13,788 bases of DNA. It comes from Thauera sp. (GTDB taxonomy: Bacteria; Pseudomonadota; Gammaproteobacteria; Burkholderiales; Rhodocyclaceae). The position numbers were made by a program, and so were the translations under genes. Numbering within the stretch: position 1 is the stretch's first letter; every line of letters starts with the position of its first letter. The stretch lies in contig JAKLLJ010000052.1 in assembly GCA_023150215.1 (NCBI GenBank), positions 322-14,109 on the forward strand. Reading direction: 5' to 3'. This document shows positions 13,690 to 13,788 of this stretch, in pieces. Below the pieces are notes generated by a model, which saw only the letters and a list, made by a program, of their open reading frames with translations, was not told the origin of the DNA and ran no database searches.

Positions 13690-13788
13690 GCGGCGGCACG
13701 GCGGGCAGCGCGCCGCCGCGCCCGCGGAAGTAGGCGACCGAACGGGCAATGCCGGTCGCGAGCTCGGTATCCGGCTGCCAGCAAATGG
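13676..13788 (-). CDS. SDR-family sugar-nucleotide epimerase/dehydratase, C-terminal end only (partial)
   Basis: On the - strand a reading frame enters from the right edge and ends with TGA at 13678-13676, giving 36 residues. It reads WQPDTELATGIARSVAYFRG and then a short Gly/Pro-rich tail. This matches the usual C-terminus of extended SDR enzymes (gw.P.t.leeGi..tv.wyr), where the last helix follows a 'W.P' turn, as in UDP-glucose 4-epimerases and UDP-glucuronate epimerases. The gene converges with the PilZ-ATPase gene and overlaps its 3' end by 14 bp, so the + strand block ends here. With the catalytic part outside the window, the reaction cannot be named. Confidence 0.65.
   Translation of the reverse strand, partial: ICWQPDTELATGIARSVAYFRGRGGALPAVPPLRRG

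Noticed and set aside
11731..13749. A 672-codon open frame on the - strand
   Set aside because: It lies fully opposite the second GT4 gene and the PilZ-ATPase gene, both of which have clear family motifs. Its translation is rich in Arg, Ala, Asp, His and Val with no recognisable domain, as expected of antisense frames in GC-rich DNA.
1..13788. CRISPR arrays, tRNA or rRNA genes, insertion sequences, toxin-antitoxin or phage genes
   Set aside because: No regularly spaced repeats, no cloverleaf or rRNA-like sequence, and no transposase or integrase motifs were seen in reading both strands. Almost all of the window is covered by the listed genes.

Overview
The window is GC-rich (about two thirds by eye). 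It carries a tightly packed block of genes for making and exporting a cell-surface polysaccharide in a Gram-negative bacterium. An outer-membrane lipoprotein of the polysaccharide-export (Wza) family and an inner-membrane chain-length (Wzz-type) protein both point to a two-membrane cell. Base composition, gene style and a diverged PilZ domain fit a betaproteobacterium of the Rhodocyclales type (Thauera, Azoarcus, Zoogloea and relatives). That placement is inference, because no marker gene is present.

Layout: twelve genes run on the + strand, mostly with overlaps or gaps of a few tens of bases, as in one operon. They are: (1) the 3' end of a membrane sugar-phosphate transferase, the kind that loads the first sugar on undecaprenyl phosphate; (2) a GT2 glycosyltransferase; (3) a methyltransferase with an N-terminal zinc ribbon; (4) a sugar-1-phosphate nucleotidyltransferase; (5) an SDR sugar-nucleotide epimerase; (6) a radical SAM/SPASM enzyme; (7) a secreted TIM-barrel glycoside-hydrolase-like protein; (8) a Wzz-type chain-length protein without a kinase domain; (9) a Wza-type export lipoprotein with two tandem export domains; (10) a GT4 glycosyltransferase; (11) an SDR of the CDP-glucose 4,6-dehydratase type; (12) a second GT4 glycosyltransferase. 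A thirteenth + strand gene follows, encoding a PilZ domain fused to a degenerate P-loop ATPase of the tyrosine-autokinase (BY-kinase/ParA) type. At the right edge the 3' end of an SDR gene on the - strand converges on it and overlaps it by 14 bp.

How the genes could work together: the nucleotidyltransferase and SDRs make activated sugars. The initiating transferase and three glycosyltransferases assemble the lipid-linked repeat unit. The methyltransferase and radical SAM enzyme probably decorate or remodel a sugar. The Wzz- and Wza-like proteins set chain length and export, and the periplasmic hydrolase-like protein may trim chains. No Wzx flippase or Wzy polymerase lies inside the window.

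The most unusual item is the last + strand gene. A c-di-GMP-type PilZ domain sits on an ATPase that keeps the Walker A' and Walker B aspartates but has Val in place of the Walker A lysine. The Wzz protein in the same cluster ends in a short stub of the linker that normally leads into such a kinase. Together they suggest c-di-GMP control of polysaccharide chain length or export through a split, non-phosphorylating module.
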